Positions 28,765 through 41,895 of a DNA stretch of 64,000 nucleotides are shown here, one piece after another. The stretch is taken from contig CM030360.1 of the NCBI GenBank assembly GCA_017893485.1, forward strand, positions 144,034,697-144,098,696, given 5' to 3'. The translations under genes were made by a program, and so were the position numbers. The DNA is from Hemerocallis citrina (taxonomy: Eukaryota > Streptophyta > Magnoliopsida > Asparagales > Asphodelaceae). Numbering within the stretch: the stretch's first letter is position 1; each line of letters starts with the position of its first letter. Below the pieces are notes generated by a model. It ran no database searches, was not told the DNA's origin, and saw only the letters and a list, made by a program, of their open reading frames with translations.

Positions 28765-29271
28765 TGTCACGTCCCGCTTCCCAAAAGGAAATACGAAATA
28801 CGGATACGTGACTAAGCCCAGCGAATGATTTTCATCATCCATAAACTGTCAGGATCTTTACAATATTTCACAAGAATAATTAGAGTCGGAAGCAAGAGAA
28901 GTCAACCACGCATGCACGTATGAATCAATATACCAACAGAAATTTACTTGAAACAAACTTTAATAATCTCAAATAAACCAGATCTGAACAAGTCAATAAT
29001 CCTGGGTCACATTGCCCAATACAAAATAATCTAAGTAACAGATACAATTATTCAAAATAAGCAACAGACAATAATAATAATAGCAAAACTCCAGCAACTA
29101 GTATCTCAGATCACCTACTCCATCTGGCAGCTGATCTCCATAATCTGCAATTTAACAAATTGCAGGAAGAGGAAAAGAAAACAAAACGTCCGTCAATACA
29201 AGTTACAGGCCGCTTGTAATGCAGGCACAAGTAAATGGGAAAGATAAACAAATAGCATGGAATAGACTTGG

Positions 29272-32200
29272 TGTAACACCCCGAATTCCAAAACAGACTG
29301 AATTCGAAGTTCCACAGGATCTTTTCACTTCTCTTCGTACAATTTTATAAGAAAATTAAAACTTTACTTTACATCATAGTTACATATTTAAATTACATTT
29401 AAACAGCGGAAACAATTTACAATAATTACATGAATGAACTGTACAACACTTGAAACATTTTTTAAGCAGCATGCATACTTTATTCTTGTCAATCTCTTTA
29501 TCTTGCATGGAAACTGTGAGCTCGTCAGTTCATTCAACTGACGCAAGGATATAAAACATCAATTTTCTTCTACTTAGAAACCACACACTTGTCACAAGCA
29601 AAACTACGGGGACTATCCTATCGATGTCATGTTGTGCTGTGCACTTAGTCCTTAATGCAGTTGTTATATTACATGACACAAATGCGCACTTGTTCGGATT
29701 CTATGCATCCCATACTACATAGGTCCGAGGGCAAGTCCTTAATCGTACTTCATCTTGTAGGGTTCGGTCCCTCGCCATGACTTAAACTACTACGGTAACT
29801 ACGGTAAGTATCCTAGATGTTCTATGAGTTACAAGCCCATGTCCAGACAGTCTGGAGGAGAATCCCACGCACTAACATGACGCATCATGCAGGCAGACTA
29901 CGGACAATTCAACCCTCGTCATGGAACGATGGCACCACCCGTAGTCACCAAACACCCCACAAGCATCGCCACCGGGACGATAATTCTAGAGTAGTGCTCA
30001 CGCCATGTCATGACGCATCAAGCAGGTTGTCTGTGAATCACTCTCACACCGTCAATCTGATGGCCCTCATACTCGTGTTTTTCTCTTACTTTCGTCACAT
30101 CACCACTATGTATCTAATCCTTAGTTTATTTGAATCATGAATAAAATCAACCCCTAGAGTTAGCTTTTTCCTCTATACTGGTCTTAATCAACAACATGAC
30201 CAACTTGGTCTTTCATCTCAATAATTTATCTCAACAATTATAATTCATTCAACTGCCGGTAATAGGACTTAGCTATCCTCTAGTTCAAAATCTCATTCCA
30301 TGTTCATAAATCGAGTATTCACACTCATCAATATTTTCATAAGCCATCATGATTTTCTTCATTTCAATTCATGTATTACTTTTTACAATAATGAGACAAG
30401 ATAGTTTCATTCTCACGATTTCTCTACTTACATATTTAATCTCATAATTTTTCTTTGCATTCATAGGTCTAAAATCTCATTTATTTAACCTAAACGAAAA
30501 TATTCTCATTTGCATTAAGTCATGAATTCTCAAAATAATTTTACACAATTTACCCTAAAGAAGAGGAAATACATATTGCTTTAATTTATCACATAAATAC
30601 CCTTATAATCTCTTTAATCTTGATTAAAATTTCTTAATCAATCCATAGAAATTTTCTAGATAAGTTCAAATTAATCTCAGGATAATTATCATATTTTTTC
30701 TAATTTAATTTTACAAAAGAAATCATAAAAATATTAATTTTTCCCAAAAAAATCAGAAAAACTCAAAACCTAAGCCGAAGCCAGGTTTCGAACCAGCAAC
30801 AGCAGCAGCATGCGCTACAGTAACGTTACTGTGGCACATCGGCTGCCCAAAGAGGACAAAGCGCCTACGCGATACAAAGGGGGCTCTAATTCTTTTATAC
30901 TTGGGGTCTCGGTATTGGGTTATTTTCGAAAAAGGAAATAAATAGTGTATGCCAAGATTTGATCCCATGACCTCCTACTACAGTGACTTTTTTAATTCGC
31001 ACCCACTGACCAATATGGACAGAGTGACTAGCTAGTAGAGAAATAATTCCAATTTGTTTTGTACAAGACTGTAACTATTCTAGTTCATAAAAAAAACTAA
31101 TTTCTTCAAAAATGTGATTTGTTCTTCTTTAAAACTAAATAAATTCCTGACTGAATTTCTTTCAAAATTAAAAAGTAAATTTTAGGGTTTTTAAAGCCAT
31201 TAAAATCTTATTTTTTCCATATAAAGTCCTATTCTTTATTCACACAAAGTGTACATGAAAATCACATATAATGTTCTATTAACAACTTCTTTTTCAGAGA
31301 GACATTTTTCTTGATTTCTTTCAATCATATTTTAGTTCCTCTTTGTGAGACTAATGAATTTTTCTTCCTCCTTTTGATTTACATACAAAATGATCATTTC
31401 TTGAATTTGGCCTAAATTACAAAATGTTCATTTCTCTAACAACTAACATACAACTTTAGGATTAATTAGTAACAGTCATACTAGCCATAAACATACATAA
31501 TTTTCTAGTCAATCTTATTTTAATAACATGAAGATTCTCAAAATTTGTATTTTTCACATAAGCACATTTCTTAAGTTGCACTTTTCCCACATACATGAAC
31601 ATTTCAACATGGAGAATCATTCATTCTAAATTAGCATGCGAGAGCAATATCAAACTATCACAACAACAATTCTAATCATATCATTCAATCAATTTCACTA
31701 GTCATTTCATGCAATTTCACATATGTTTCTTTTCTTCTTAATCAAGTTACTAACATAAAGCAATATTTTTACTTATCTATTCTAGCATGATCAAAACACA
31801 ACCTAGCATGGTACTACTTAGAAGTTTGAGAAAATTGCCCACCTATTTGAAGAAACAAAAGAAAGAACTCCTAGAAATCTCCTTGAACAAAGAGCGATCC
31901 TTCTCCTCCTAGATTGTGCAGCAAATTGTCTTCTCCTCCTTGTGCTTGATGGAACCCGAGCTCCCCTTGCTCCTTGTTGATTTGGCCGGCCTTCAAAGGG
32001 ATGAACACACACACTAGCACACAAACTCATTCTTTCTCTCACTTTCTCTCAATCTTTTTCTAACTCTTTTGTTTCTTTATTTCTTTTTCAAGTGCAAAAG
32101 TGAGTAGATGAGAGGGGGTATTTATACATATTTTTGAGTGAATTGAATGGCTAGGATTACTCCAAATAGTTAAGGATAAAGGGCTAGGATGGGTTTGGGA

Positions 32201-32678
32201 GTTGTAGCAACTACCCATGAATAAGATAACCACCTCACCACTACTCCCATCTCTCCCTCTCTCTTTGCACAATCCGGCCTACACTCCATGGTGCATTTGC
32301 ACGTGCAAGTGCAATGCACATGCAAACTAGTACCCCCTACCAAAATTTGTTCATTCACATTTAATTAATTGTTTGTTAAGTTGGTCTACACTACAAGTTA
32401 GGTTAATTAAAAGAGAAATTTAATTAATTGGCTCACTAATGGGCCAAAAGACCATGGACTCAAGAGAATTAATTAATAAAATAATTATAATGAGCTAAAG
32501 AGATAATTAGGCCTAAGATTTCATTTAGGCTTTAAAAATAGATCTTTTAGGAAATAAAGAGAATAATTAATAGCTTAGGCTATGAAGAAATATTTGTTTC
32601 TAGAAAAATGCATATGAAATTATACGTGCAAAACATGTAAATCACAAACTCTTATAAATAAAAATTCAGGATGTTACA
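29272..32678 (-). mobile_element. 3.4-kb solo LTR with target duplication
   Basis: The sequence runs from tgtaacaccccgaattcc to caggatgttaca (TG..CA ends) and interrupts the chromovirus LTR exactly. Removing it together with one 5-bp flank (cttgg at 29267-29271, catgg at 32679-32683) restores collinearity with the other LTR. It has no PBS, polypurine tract or coding region. A TATAAATA box on the minus strand at 32126-32119 suggests minus orientation. It is the product of LTR-LTR recombination of a large gypsy-type element. Confidence 0.8.
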
Positions 32679-32729
32679 CATGGCAACAAAATAGAACAAC
32701 CAACATGAATCATAAACAGAATCAAGTAA

Positions 32730-33290
32730 TAACAGGTGTATATAACATGTAACAGGTAACAGGTATCATGCAAGCAGGTAAACATGTAACAGGTGTCAAG
32801 TAGCATATACAGGTAAACAGGTAACAGATGAACTGGTATGCAGGTAATATGTATCAGGTAAGCATGTAACATGTATCATGTAACAGGTGTCAGGTATGTC
32901 AAGTTATGTCATGTCAAGTCTTGTATTTATTACTATCTAGGTAGCACTTCATGCGTCCTAGGTTTTTACCACATGGTTGCTACATTCAAACAAGTTATGC
33001 TTAGATTTCGCAGTGGAGTCCATCGGACCGTGTAATCAGGTATCAAGTAATCATGCACAGGTACATGTATCATGTAACAGGTAACCATGCAACAGGTAGG
33101 ACTAAGTCCCCTCCAAGTACACCCTCCCGTAGGAAGTATGTAGTTAGGTAACAGGTGGAAAACACGGGCCCCCTTTCTGAGTACACCCTCTCATAAGGAA
33201 GTATGTAGTCAGGAATCAGATAACAAAATCACATGTCAGGTAATCATATCATAGGTAATAGATAACAGATCATCAGGTGGGAAACATGGG
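32730..33290. repeat. Diverged acaggta/catgtaac repeat tract in the LTR
   Basis: Short motifs built on taacaggta, atcaggta and catgtaac recur dozens of times at irregular spacing. The partner LTR has the same tract (41180-41570) with different copy numbers, so it expands and contracts. Confidence 0.75.
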
Positions 33291-35752
33291 CTCCCTTCCA
33301 AATACACATTTCTATATCTTCCACTACTAGATCTTTCCCTTAACCCCGGCTTGGTTATTTTGTTATTATTATCAAACAGGCATGTATGTGTCACAAAAAG
33401 GAAAAGATTAACAGAGTATAAACAAGTAACAAGTTCAGATTGAAAGATAAACATGCACAGGTGAAAGACAACACATAAAAGATTAGGACAACGAGAATTC
33501 TAGTTCACGACAGCAAGACAGTACTGCACTAAAACTGGGATTTCCGTTGCTACAAAAATGCAAATCTAGATCCGTCAGAAAATCTGAAAAATAAACATTC
33601 GGCCGAATCCAGCAAATATATATAAGACATATGTTATTTCACAAAAACAAGTCTCAAAACAGATTTGAATCCGGAAAACATGTTCAGACAGAAATCAGAA
33701 GTTTGTATTCATAAACAAGAAAACATCATGAAAACTTACTAATTAAATCCACGAAAAATCTGGGGTATTCCCTAGTATGTTTAGTATCAGAAAATAAAGT
33801 TTTATAATTTTCTAATATAGATAGAGTAGTCAAGAAAAATCAGAAAACAGCAAGACAATGCAGTTTTGTAAATCTGAAATCATAAACACAGCAGTACTAA
33901 AACAGCAATATCTCACAAAATATAAATTGAATTCCAGATCCGTCAAAAGGATGATAAAATAGATACAGTAGGATATAATTCATATTCACAAAGTTTTTAT
34001 AGACAGCAAATAGATTCAGGTTGAAATTAAGTTTCTTTACTAAAATGTATAAAAATTCTGCATGTAGTTGTTCTCAAGCATAAAATGGTTTGTAGAAGTT
34101 ATCGATTAAATCCATAAAAATTAGGGGTTAATCCCAATCAAGTCTAGTTGCAACCAGTAAAATATTGGATCAAAATATTATTTTTAGCATCAGTAGAAAA
34201 ATAGATTACAATACAGAATTCATATAAATCTGGATCTGGAATTTTAAACACATCTGTAGTAAAATAGTCATAACTCGTAACTCATAAATCGAAACCGAGA
34301 TCTGTCAGAAAATATGGAAAGTAGACATAATTCTCTGTAATTCATATTCACAAATAATTTCCATATACTGATCTTAATAGGGTCTAAATTACTGATCAAA
34401 ATGGGGAATCGACAAAACAAAAAATATCCTTTATGCACAAAATCAACTAGTTCATCTGAAACTCATCCAAAACATAACCAGACATGAAATATGGTGTACT
34501 AGATGTCCAAGCCATATGGTATAGAAAATTTAGCAAGCCTACAACAAGTATATCCCAACTAACACAACCAAGCACACGATATCATACGAACAACATTCAT
34601 GTATACAACAAGAAGTGGTCATCCCTAGGTTATCTCATGTCATGGGTGTCATGTGGCATCTACGGGCGGGTCGACACAATAGAGACAATATATAACAGGG
34701 GTTTCACACAAGAATTGTCTCTAGAACAAAACTACACTACGACGGTATTTAGTACTTGTATTACACAAAGAAAAGAATACAAGTTACTTGCCTTAGAGAC
34801 GACGAAGCAAGATAACAGGAACAGATTCTCGGAGCACGAACACGGTACTACGAACTGGACACGAACGAACCCACAAACAAAACTTGAGAAGACACACACA
34901 CACCGCAACCAAGAGAGAGCGAGAGGGAGAGTAGAGGTAGTGCTAGCTGCCGCTGTGCTGGTTGTGTGTCGCTGCTGTTGGACAGGGAGCAGCACACAGG
35001 AAAAGTGTCGAGGGATGACAACATCACTGTGGAGGCGTTGCAGGGTGGAAGGCCTAGTGGTCGCTACAGCAGGGGGACGGGATGAAGACAACAAGGGAAG
35101 CACAACGTTGTGCAAGGCGGCACCGAGGAGACGGGGAGAGGGTGCAGTCGTGGTGACTGGAAGGGGGGTGTAGGAAGGAGGGGGTTGTAGGCCGGAGGGG
35201 TGTTGGGAGTAGGGTCGGGGGGATGCTGAGAGCGAGAGAGAGAGAGCGGGAGATGGGTGCACAGAAGGCTAGGGTTGAAGGGGATGAACAGGGTAAGAGA
35301 TAAATATATATATGTATGTTGGGTAAAAAAAAATGAATTAATGGGTATGGTGGAATAGTGGTTAACGGGTATCAGGTATATTAAATAACTAATGGGTATT
35401 GGCTTATAATGCATATTGGGTTAAGATGAATGAGTATAGGGGTTTAAAAAATGAATGGGTTAAAAAATAGGTTATGAGAAGGATCTCATAATCAAGATAG
35501 TATCAAGATGAATAATAAAAGAGATAGGTCAAGAACAATATAATTAATATCAAAATAAAAGCTCGGTCAACCAAGAGTGGAAGAATAGACAGATAATTTG
35601 AATCAAGAAGATCAAGTAAAGAAATGACAATCAAATAGATAGATATATATTGAAAAGAAAGAAGATCCAATATACGGTCCAGGAGAGATACACAAAAAGA
35701 AAAGAAATACACCACACAAAAATATATCTAAAATGGAAAACATGGGTTACAA

Positions 35753-35790
35753 ATCCTACCCACCTAACAAGAAGAATTTCGTCCTCGAAA
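35753..35790 (-). other. Polypurine-tract region of the chromovirus
   Basis: On the minus strand the conserved AATTTCGAGGACGAAATTCT that ends many plant chromovirus internal regions is followed by TTAGGTGGGTAGGAT and then the LTR start TGTAACCC at 35751. Confidence 0.6.
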
Positions 35791-35848
35791 TTCAAACAAG
35801 AGATACATAGGGTAACCCCGAAAACAAAAGAAAGAACAAAACAAAAAG

Positions 35849-37348
35849 CTACAAAAACAGATGAGGAAACTTCTGCTGAATCTCCTCCTCCAGCTCCCAA
35901 GTCGACTCACCTGGCGAGTGAGGATTCCAAGAAATACGAACCAGCTTGATGACCTTGTTCTTAACCACTTTCTCCCATCGATCCACAATAGCAACTGGTA
36001 GAATCTCACAAGTCAAATCCGGCCGAACGGTCAACTCAGAATAGTCGATCACGTGGCTCTCATCTCTGATATATCTCCTGAGTTGTGAGACATGGAAAAC
36101 ATCGTGCACTCCTGATAAAGCTGGCGGCAATGCAAGACGATAGGCCACCTTACCTACTCGCTCCACAATGTCGAACGGTCCAATAAACCTAGGACTGAGC
36201 TTGCCCCCACCACCAAACCGAATGACACCCCGCCAAGGTGATACCTTTAGGAAAACATGGTCACCAACCTCAAACTCCAAAGATCTCCGATGGACATCAG
36301 CCCATCGCCTCTACCTGTCCTGAGCTGCCTGCATGTCCTTCCTGGTCTGAACCACCACATCAACTGTCCTGATGATCAACTCCAGACCCAACAACTTCCT
36401 CTCACCAATGACATCCCAGCACACTGGTGATCTGCACTTCCATCCATAAAGTGCCTCGAACGGTACAGCTTTAAGACTGGCCTAAAAGCTGTTATTATAT
36501 GAGAACTCTACGAGATGCAAATGGTCCTCCCATGATCCACCGAACTGCAGCATACAGAACCTCAACATGTCCTCAAGAATCAGGATAGTCCTTTCTGACT
36601 GTCCATCAGTCTAGGGATGAAAAGTTTTACTGTACTTTAATTTACTCCCCAAACTGCTCTAAAGACTCTCCCAAAACTGAGATCTGAATCTCATATCCCT
36701 GTCGGATACAATACTGACTAGAACCCCGTGAAGTCTGACAATCTCTTGCATGTACTTCTCAGCTAGGCTCTCAGTAGACTGTCCTACACTGAAGGGAATG
36801 AAGTAAGCACTCTTCGTCAATCGGTCGACAATCACCCAAATGGTAGTATGACCCTTAAGACTCCTCGGCAAAGTGGTCACAAAATCCATAGTGATATGTT
36901 CCCACTTCCACTCCGAAATGGGAAGTGGTTGAAGAAGTCTGTCGGTCCTCTGATGCTCTGCCTAAACCTGCTGGCAGATCAAACACAGAGATATAAACCG
37001 AGCCACAACCCTCTTCATACTATACCACCAGAAATGAAGCTTTAAGTCCCGATACATCGTAGTACCGCCAGGATGGAGAGAATATGATGACTGGTGGGCT
37101 TCCTCAAGCAACCTCTGATGAACCTCACCCTTCGGGACACACAACCTGGACCCAAAACGAAGCGATCCATCAGCATGAATAACCATGTCCGTTCTGGAAC
37201 CAGACTCAACCTCAGCTCGAAAACCCTGCAACTGCACATCACCAGCCTGTGCCTTTTTGATCTGATCAATAAGAGACGACTGAAGCTGGAGCACCAAACA
37301 ACTCCGATCCGAACTCGGCAACAACACATCCAACTCCAACCTCCGCAT
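35849..37348 (-). pseudogene. Chromovirus integrase with C-terminal chromodomain, broken
   Basis: Going leftward, the HHCC zinc domain (EEAHQSSYSLHPGG ... SLCLICQQ) lies at about 37110-36965. The catalytic core has acidic residues in ITMDFVTTLP, VSDRDMRF and TDGQSERT (about 36890-36590). The [14 protein letters not shown] C-terminal domain and a chromodomain-like end ([17 protein letters not shown]) lie at 36280-35849. Single stop codons at about 36962, 36659, 36613, 36483 and 36314 split it into pieces, while the frame is largely kept. It is not functional. Confidence 0.85.
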
Positions 37349-38990
37349 CTACTCAACCAAATCACTCTGCTGAGTCAGGATTATAGCTGCCGGTTTCCTG
37401 CTCAAAGCATCTGGCACTAAGTTCACTCTACCAGGATGGTATTGCAAACTGATATCATAATCGGCCATAAGTTCCAACCAATGCCTTTGCCTCATGTTCA
37501 ACTCCTTATGGGTGAAGACATACTTGAGACTTTTGTGGTCTGTAAAGATCTCCACTCGGTCCCCAAGTAAATAGTGTCTCCATAGCTTCAAAGCAAAGAT
37601 CACTGTCGCTAACTCCAATTCATGAGTCGGATAGTTCTTCTCATGCGGCCTCAAATGCCTCGATGCATAAGCAACGACTCGGTCCTTCTGCATCAGAACT
37701 GCTCTAAGATCCTTACTCGAAGCATCATAGTAAACTACAAATCCGCTTGAACCATCTAGAATAGTTAACATTGGCGCTGACTTCAACCTGCTCTTCAACT
37801 CAGCGAAAGCCTCACTGCAAGCCTCAGACCAACAGAACTTCTATTCCTTCCCAGTCAGCTTAGTCAATGGTCCTGCTATCTTCGAAAAATCTTGGACGAA
37901 TTTCCGATAATAGTCAGCTAGACCAAGGAAACTCCTCACCTCTGAAACTGACTTAGGAACAGGTCAATCCTTCACAGCCTCAACCTTGGTCGGATCCACA
38001 GAAATACCATCGCCCGAGATAATGTGCCCCAAGAAAGTGACCCTGTCGAGCCAAAATTCACACTTGCTGAGTTTCCCATAGAGCTGATTCTCTCTCAAAA
38101 TCTGCAGAACCAACCTAAGATGCTCAGCATGATCTTCCCGATTCCGAGAATACACCAAAATGTCATCAATGAAGACCACCACAACTCTATCCAGGAACTG
38201 GGAAAATACCCTATTCATAAGATTCATGAATACAGCAGGCGCGTTCGTGATCCCGAACGGCATTACAAGATATTCATAGTGCCCATATCTGGTCCTGAAT
38301 GCAGTCTTCTGTATATCAGTCGCCTTCACCTTGACCTGATGATACTCAGAATGAAGATCCAACTTCGAGAAAATAGCATCCCCACTCAACTGATCAAATA
38401 AGTCATCGATCCTGGGCAACAGATACAGGTTCTTCACAGTAACACCGTTTAGTTCCCAATAATCCACACACCGTCGATGACTACCATCCTTCTTGTTGAC
38501 AAAAAGGAATGGAGCACCCCAAGACAAAACACTGGGTTTGATGAACCCCAAATTAAGTAACTCCTGAATCTGCACCTTAAGCTCTGCTAACTCAACCGGT
38601 GCCATCCTGTAGGGACTCTTCGATATCAGCACCGTACCAAGCTGAACTTCAATACTGAACTCCACATCCCTATCAGGGTAAGCCAGGAAACTCCTCTGGA
38701 AAAACATCTAGGAAATCCCGCACTACTAGAGGCGCAGCCTCACAGCCTAATTGCAATTCTATCGCACAAATCTCCTGATCAACTGCAGTCTCAACTCGGC
38801 CAAGAGACATCTCCCCGGCATGGAACTCAAACTCTGCGCAATCTGAAATTCGGAACACAACTTTCTTGGCATGGCAATCAATAATAGCGTGGGATTCACC
38901 CAACCAATCCATACCGAGAATGACATCGAATCCTGAATTCACAATTACAATCAGGTTGGTCTTGAAATCTGCACCGCCAATAATCACGGG
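37349..38990 (-). pseudogene. Chromovirus protease, reverse transcriptase and RNase H, broken
   Basis: The protease region is at 38990-38673 (FDVILGMDWL). Reverse transcriptase is at 38707-37964, with [38 protein letters not shown] and the active-site FIDDILVYS. RNase H is at 37800-37349, with VVYYDASSK, the [10 protein letters not shown] segment and [10 protein letters not shown] frameshift joins protease and RT at about 38700, and stops interrupt RT to RNase H near 37960 and 37840. The substitutions look like slow decay rather than large deletion. Confidence 0.85.
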
Positions 38991-40451
38991 ACACTGCCTG
39001 CACTCCCAAGAACAAATAACAACACCACCACCTGTTACAATGTTTCAAGCCTCTGACATGATGCTGCACTCCAGCTGATCGCGAGCCACGAACCGAGAAG
39101 ACACGAAGGAATGGGTTGCCCCGGAATAAAAAAGAACATGAGCAGGAAAAGAGAAAACAAGGAAAACACCTAAGATAGAATAAAAAAGACAAGGGAAAAA
39201 GAATGGATGAACAAGGGTGAGGAAACACAGTGCAGAAAGATAACATGAAAGAATAATGCAGGAGAAATGAAAAGAAGCAAAAGAGAAAAACAACAAAAAC
39301 AACAAAAACAATAAAAGCAAAAATATACCTGCAATAACACCCTCTACTGTCTCAGCATCAGCAGCAGTCAGGTTGAAAGCCGTACCTCTCATGGGGGCAT
39401 TGGTACTCTGACCGACAATCTGGTGCTGCGGAGGAAGAGGTGGTCTAATAGGACTGCGAGCGGGGGCTACCTACTGAACTGGACCCCTGGCTGGAAAAGC
39501 CATCCTCCACTGCAGGCAATCTCACACTGAATGTTCAGCAGCACCATAACCAAAGCATCGGCGGTTGTCACACCTATAGTCCCTACGATCATACCCAGCC
39601 AACTGGCAGAAGTCGCAGAAACTAGCCCTCTTGGGAACTGCAGAAGAGTAAGGAGCTGTCCTGACCGGATGAGCGGAAACAGGCCTCCGAATAGGCCCAC
39701 CAGAAGGCCTAACAACAACAGAGTGCGGAACAGTCTGCCGAGGAGGAGACAACCTGCCACGAGCCTACTCCTGAGCTCGATCTACCTCAAGAGCTTCAGC
39801 ATAAGTACGCAAGCGAAGGGAGACAAGCTGCACCCAAATCTCTCGCTCAAGCCCCAATGTGAATCTACGAGTCCTGTCCTTTTTGTTTGCCACAAGAACG
39901 GTTGCGAATCGGCTAAGTCTAGTAAATTCAGCTGCATACTCATCCACAGACATGGAGCCCTATTTCAAGGCCAGGAACTGTTGCTCCATTTCCACTCGTG
40001 TACTACTAGGGAAGAACTTCTCCAAAAAGCTCCTAGTGAAAGTGGCTCAAGCAATAGTTCGTTCGAGTCTTTCGGACTCGGACCTCCACCAAATATGAGC
40101 CAGATTCACCAAATGGATGGTCACCACATCCACTCTGTCAGCATCGGCAACTCTAGCTGCCAAAAGCAACTGCTCTGTCCGGATCAACCACTGTTCTCCT
40201 CCAAAGGTGTCTCAGTGCCCGAGAATCTGTCAAGATGCAGCCTCATGAAATCTATGACTGTACCCCGGATGGGGAGGGAGAGTTGTCTGCATAGGCACAT
40301 CGGGAGGCGCAACCCAAACAGCTTCCAAAGCAGCCATCACCAAGTCACTGTGGTTCTGCTGCATATTGATCAGTCGTTCCAGCACATTGGTAACGGCCTC
40401 AAGCATGGGCTAATCTTTCTAAGAATAAGAAGTAGAATCTCTGCGAGCCAT
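38991..40451 (-). pseudogene. Chromovirus Gag and start of protease, broken
   Basis: It begins MARRDSTS at 40451. Recognisable Gag segments are HIWWRSESERLERT, the FLEKFFP stretch and SVDEYAAEFTRLSRFA (about 40090-39890). A Cys-rich knuckle (CDFCQLAGYDRRDYRC) is near 39620. A protease DSGAT-type motif survives as FYSGATHSFVSSRF near 39120-39080 (Asp lost). Several stops are present, and a ttttcctt-rich insertion or expansion lies at about 39130-39340. Confidence 0.75.
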
Positions 40452-40600
40452 GGTCGGCACAAAATCACAAATAATCAGTATCCAGATCAAAGTTGATTAT
40501 AATTTATTTATGTATGCATGGTCTGTGTACTATTAAGTTAATCCCAGATCGAGCCAAGCTTGTCCAATATATCAGTCAAACTAATATATTAGCCAAACCT

Positions 40601-40614
40601 GGACTCTGATACCA
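40601..40614 (-). other. Primer-binding site of the chromovirus
   Basis: On the minus strand TGGTATCAGAGTCC, complementary to the 3' end of initiator-Met tRNA, lies 11 bases inside the 5' LTR end. Confidence 0.8.
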
Positions 40615-40625
40615 CTTAAAAACCT

Positions 40626-41613
40626 TGTCACGTCCCGCTTTCCAAAAGAAAATACAGAATACGGATACGTGAATAACCCTAGTGAATGATTTTCATCATC
40701 CATAAGCTGTCAAGATCTTTACAACATTTCACAAGAATGATCAGAGTCGGAAGTAAGAGAAGTCAACCACGCATGCACATATGAATCAATATACCAATAG
40801 GAATTTACTTGAAACAAAATTTAATAATCTCAAATAAACCAGATCTGAACAAGTCAATAATCCTGAGTCACATTGCCCAATACAAAATAATCCAAGTAAC
40901 AGATACAATCATTCAAAATAAGCAACATGCAATAATAATAATAGCAAAACTCCAGCAACTAGTATCTCAGATCACTACTCCATCCGGCAGCTGATCTCCA
41001 TAATCTGTAATTTAACAAATTGCAGGAAGAGGAAAAGAAAACAAAATGTCCGTCAATGCAAGTTGTAGGCCGCTTGTAGTACAGACACAAGTACATGGGA
41101 AAGATAAACAAAAAGCATGGAATTAACATGCCAACAAAATAAAACAACTAACATGAATCATGAACAGAATCAAGTAATACCAGATGTATATAACATGTAA
41201 CAGGTATCATGCAAGCAGGTAAACATGTAACATGTGTCAAGTAGCATGTACAGGTAAACAGGCAACAGATGAAAATGTATGCAGGTAACATGTATCAGGC
41301 AAGCATATAATAGGTATCATGTAACAGGTGTCAGATATGTCAAGTTATGTCATGTCAAATCTTGTATTTATTACTATCTAGGTAGCTCTTCATACGTCCC
41401 AGGTTTTTACCACGTGATTGCTACATTCAAACAAATTACGCTTAGATTTCATAGTGGAGTCCATAGGGCCATGTACTCAGGTATCAGGTAATCATGCACA
41501 GGTACAGGTATCATGTAACAGGTAATCATGCAACAGGTAGGACTCTCGTAGGAAGTAATAGTTGGATAATAGGTGGGAAACACAGGCCCCTTCTGAGTAC
41601 ACCCTCTCATAAG
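40626..41613 (-). repeat. Truncated 5' LTR of the chromovirus
   Basis: It is collinear with 28765 onward, without the solo LTR. Similarity ends abruptly at 41613 (accctctcataag), where Tat-element sequence begins. About 2.5 kb of LTR that should follow is missing from the window. Confidence 0.85.
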
Positions 41614-41623
41614 ACGCAATCTG

Positions 41624-41715
41624 GGCTGTCTGATTGAGATCAGACGCGAAAGTTGAGGGGAAAGTGGGTTTTCCCCGTTTACGAGCTCGGAAGGGCACTT
41701 GCTCGGACGCCGACA
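41624..41715 (+). repeat. Dispersed ~90-bp repeat of the Tat 3' region (four copies)
   Basis: The theme gggccgtctgattgagatca ... ttctccgtttacgagctcgg ... gcacttgctcgg occurs at about 41624-41715, 42886-42975, 47704-47795 and 47928-48020, all in the same orientation. Three copies are preceded by a second shared block of the type aacactatcttgtcgttt. Copies differ at 10-20 percent of positions by eye. Confidence 0.8.
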
Positions 41716-41886
41716 GAGGACCTGTGGTTTCTGACAGTCCGGGATGGTTCTGTTCTCCATGGTATTAATTGTGCTCTGGGACTTGCGCGGCGTTCTGCCT
41801 TCCCAATGTCATTAAGGATGAGTCCCTTAATTAATACGCGGCGTTTCAACTTCCGAGGGTCATAATGACTGGTTCTTGAAGGTTGG

Positions 41887-41895
41887 CTATAAGTA
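41887..41895 (+). promoter_or_regulatory. Possible TATA box
   Basis: The ctataagta at this site, followed by a CT-rich stretch and a start-like tcacaatca, sits in the same context as the TATA box at 43140. It may be a duplicate promoter of the antisense unit. Confidence 0.3.

Larger units (their letters stand above)
28765..35751 (-). repeat. 3' LTR of the chromovirus, interrupted by a solo LTR
   Basis: Positions 28765-29271 and 32679-33206 align with the 5' LTR copy at 40626-41613; the rest (33207-35751) has no partner in the window. Open frames inside it, such as 34484-35173, are not conserved proteins. Host target duplication: attgc on the left; the right copy is lost with the truncated 5' LTR. 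Confidence 0.8.
28765..41613 (-). mobile_element. Degenerate Ty3/gypsy chromovirus (Tekay/Del-like)
   Basis: It is oriented leftward. The 3' LTR is 28765-35751 (including a 3.4-kb nested solo LTR), the internal region is 35752-40625, and the truncated 5' LTR is 40626-41613. LTR ends are TGTAACCC...GGGACGTGACA. Order on the element strand is PBS, Gag, protease, RT, RNase H, integrase, chromodomain, then the GAGGACGAAATTC motif and a short purine-rich tract before the 3' LTR. Long LTRs (about 3.6 kb without the insert), an initiator-Met-type PBS and a C-terminal chromodomain point to the Tekay/Del clade. Many stops show it is dead. Confidence 0.85.

Noticed and set aside
29817..30140. 107-codon plus-strand frame
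   Set aside because: It is within the solo LTR and matches no family.
34484..35262. Two long overlapping frames on opposite strands
   Set aside because: They lie inside the chromovirus 3' LTR near its start and match no protein; open by composition.
37094..40496. Plus-strand frames across the chromovirus internal region (for example 39531-40496)
   Set aside because: These are shadows of gag and pol, which are clearly on the minus strand.
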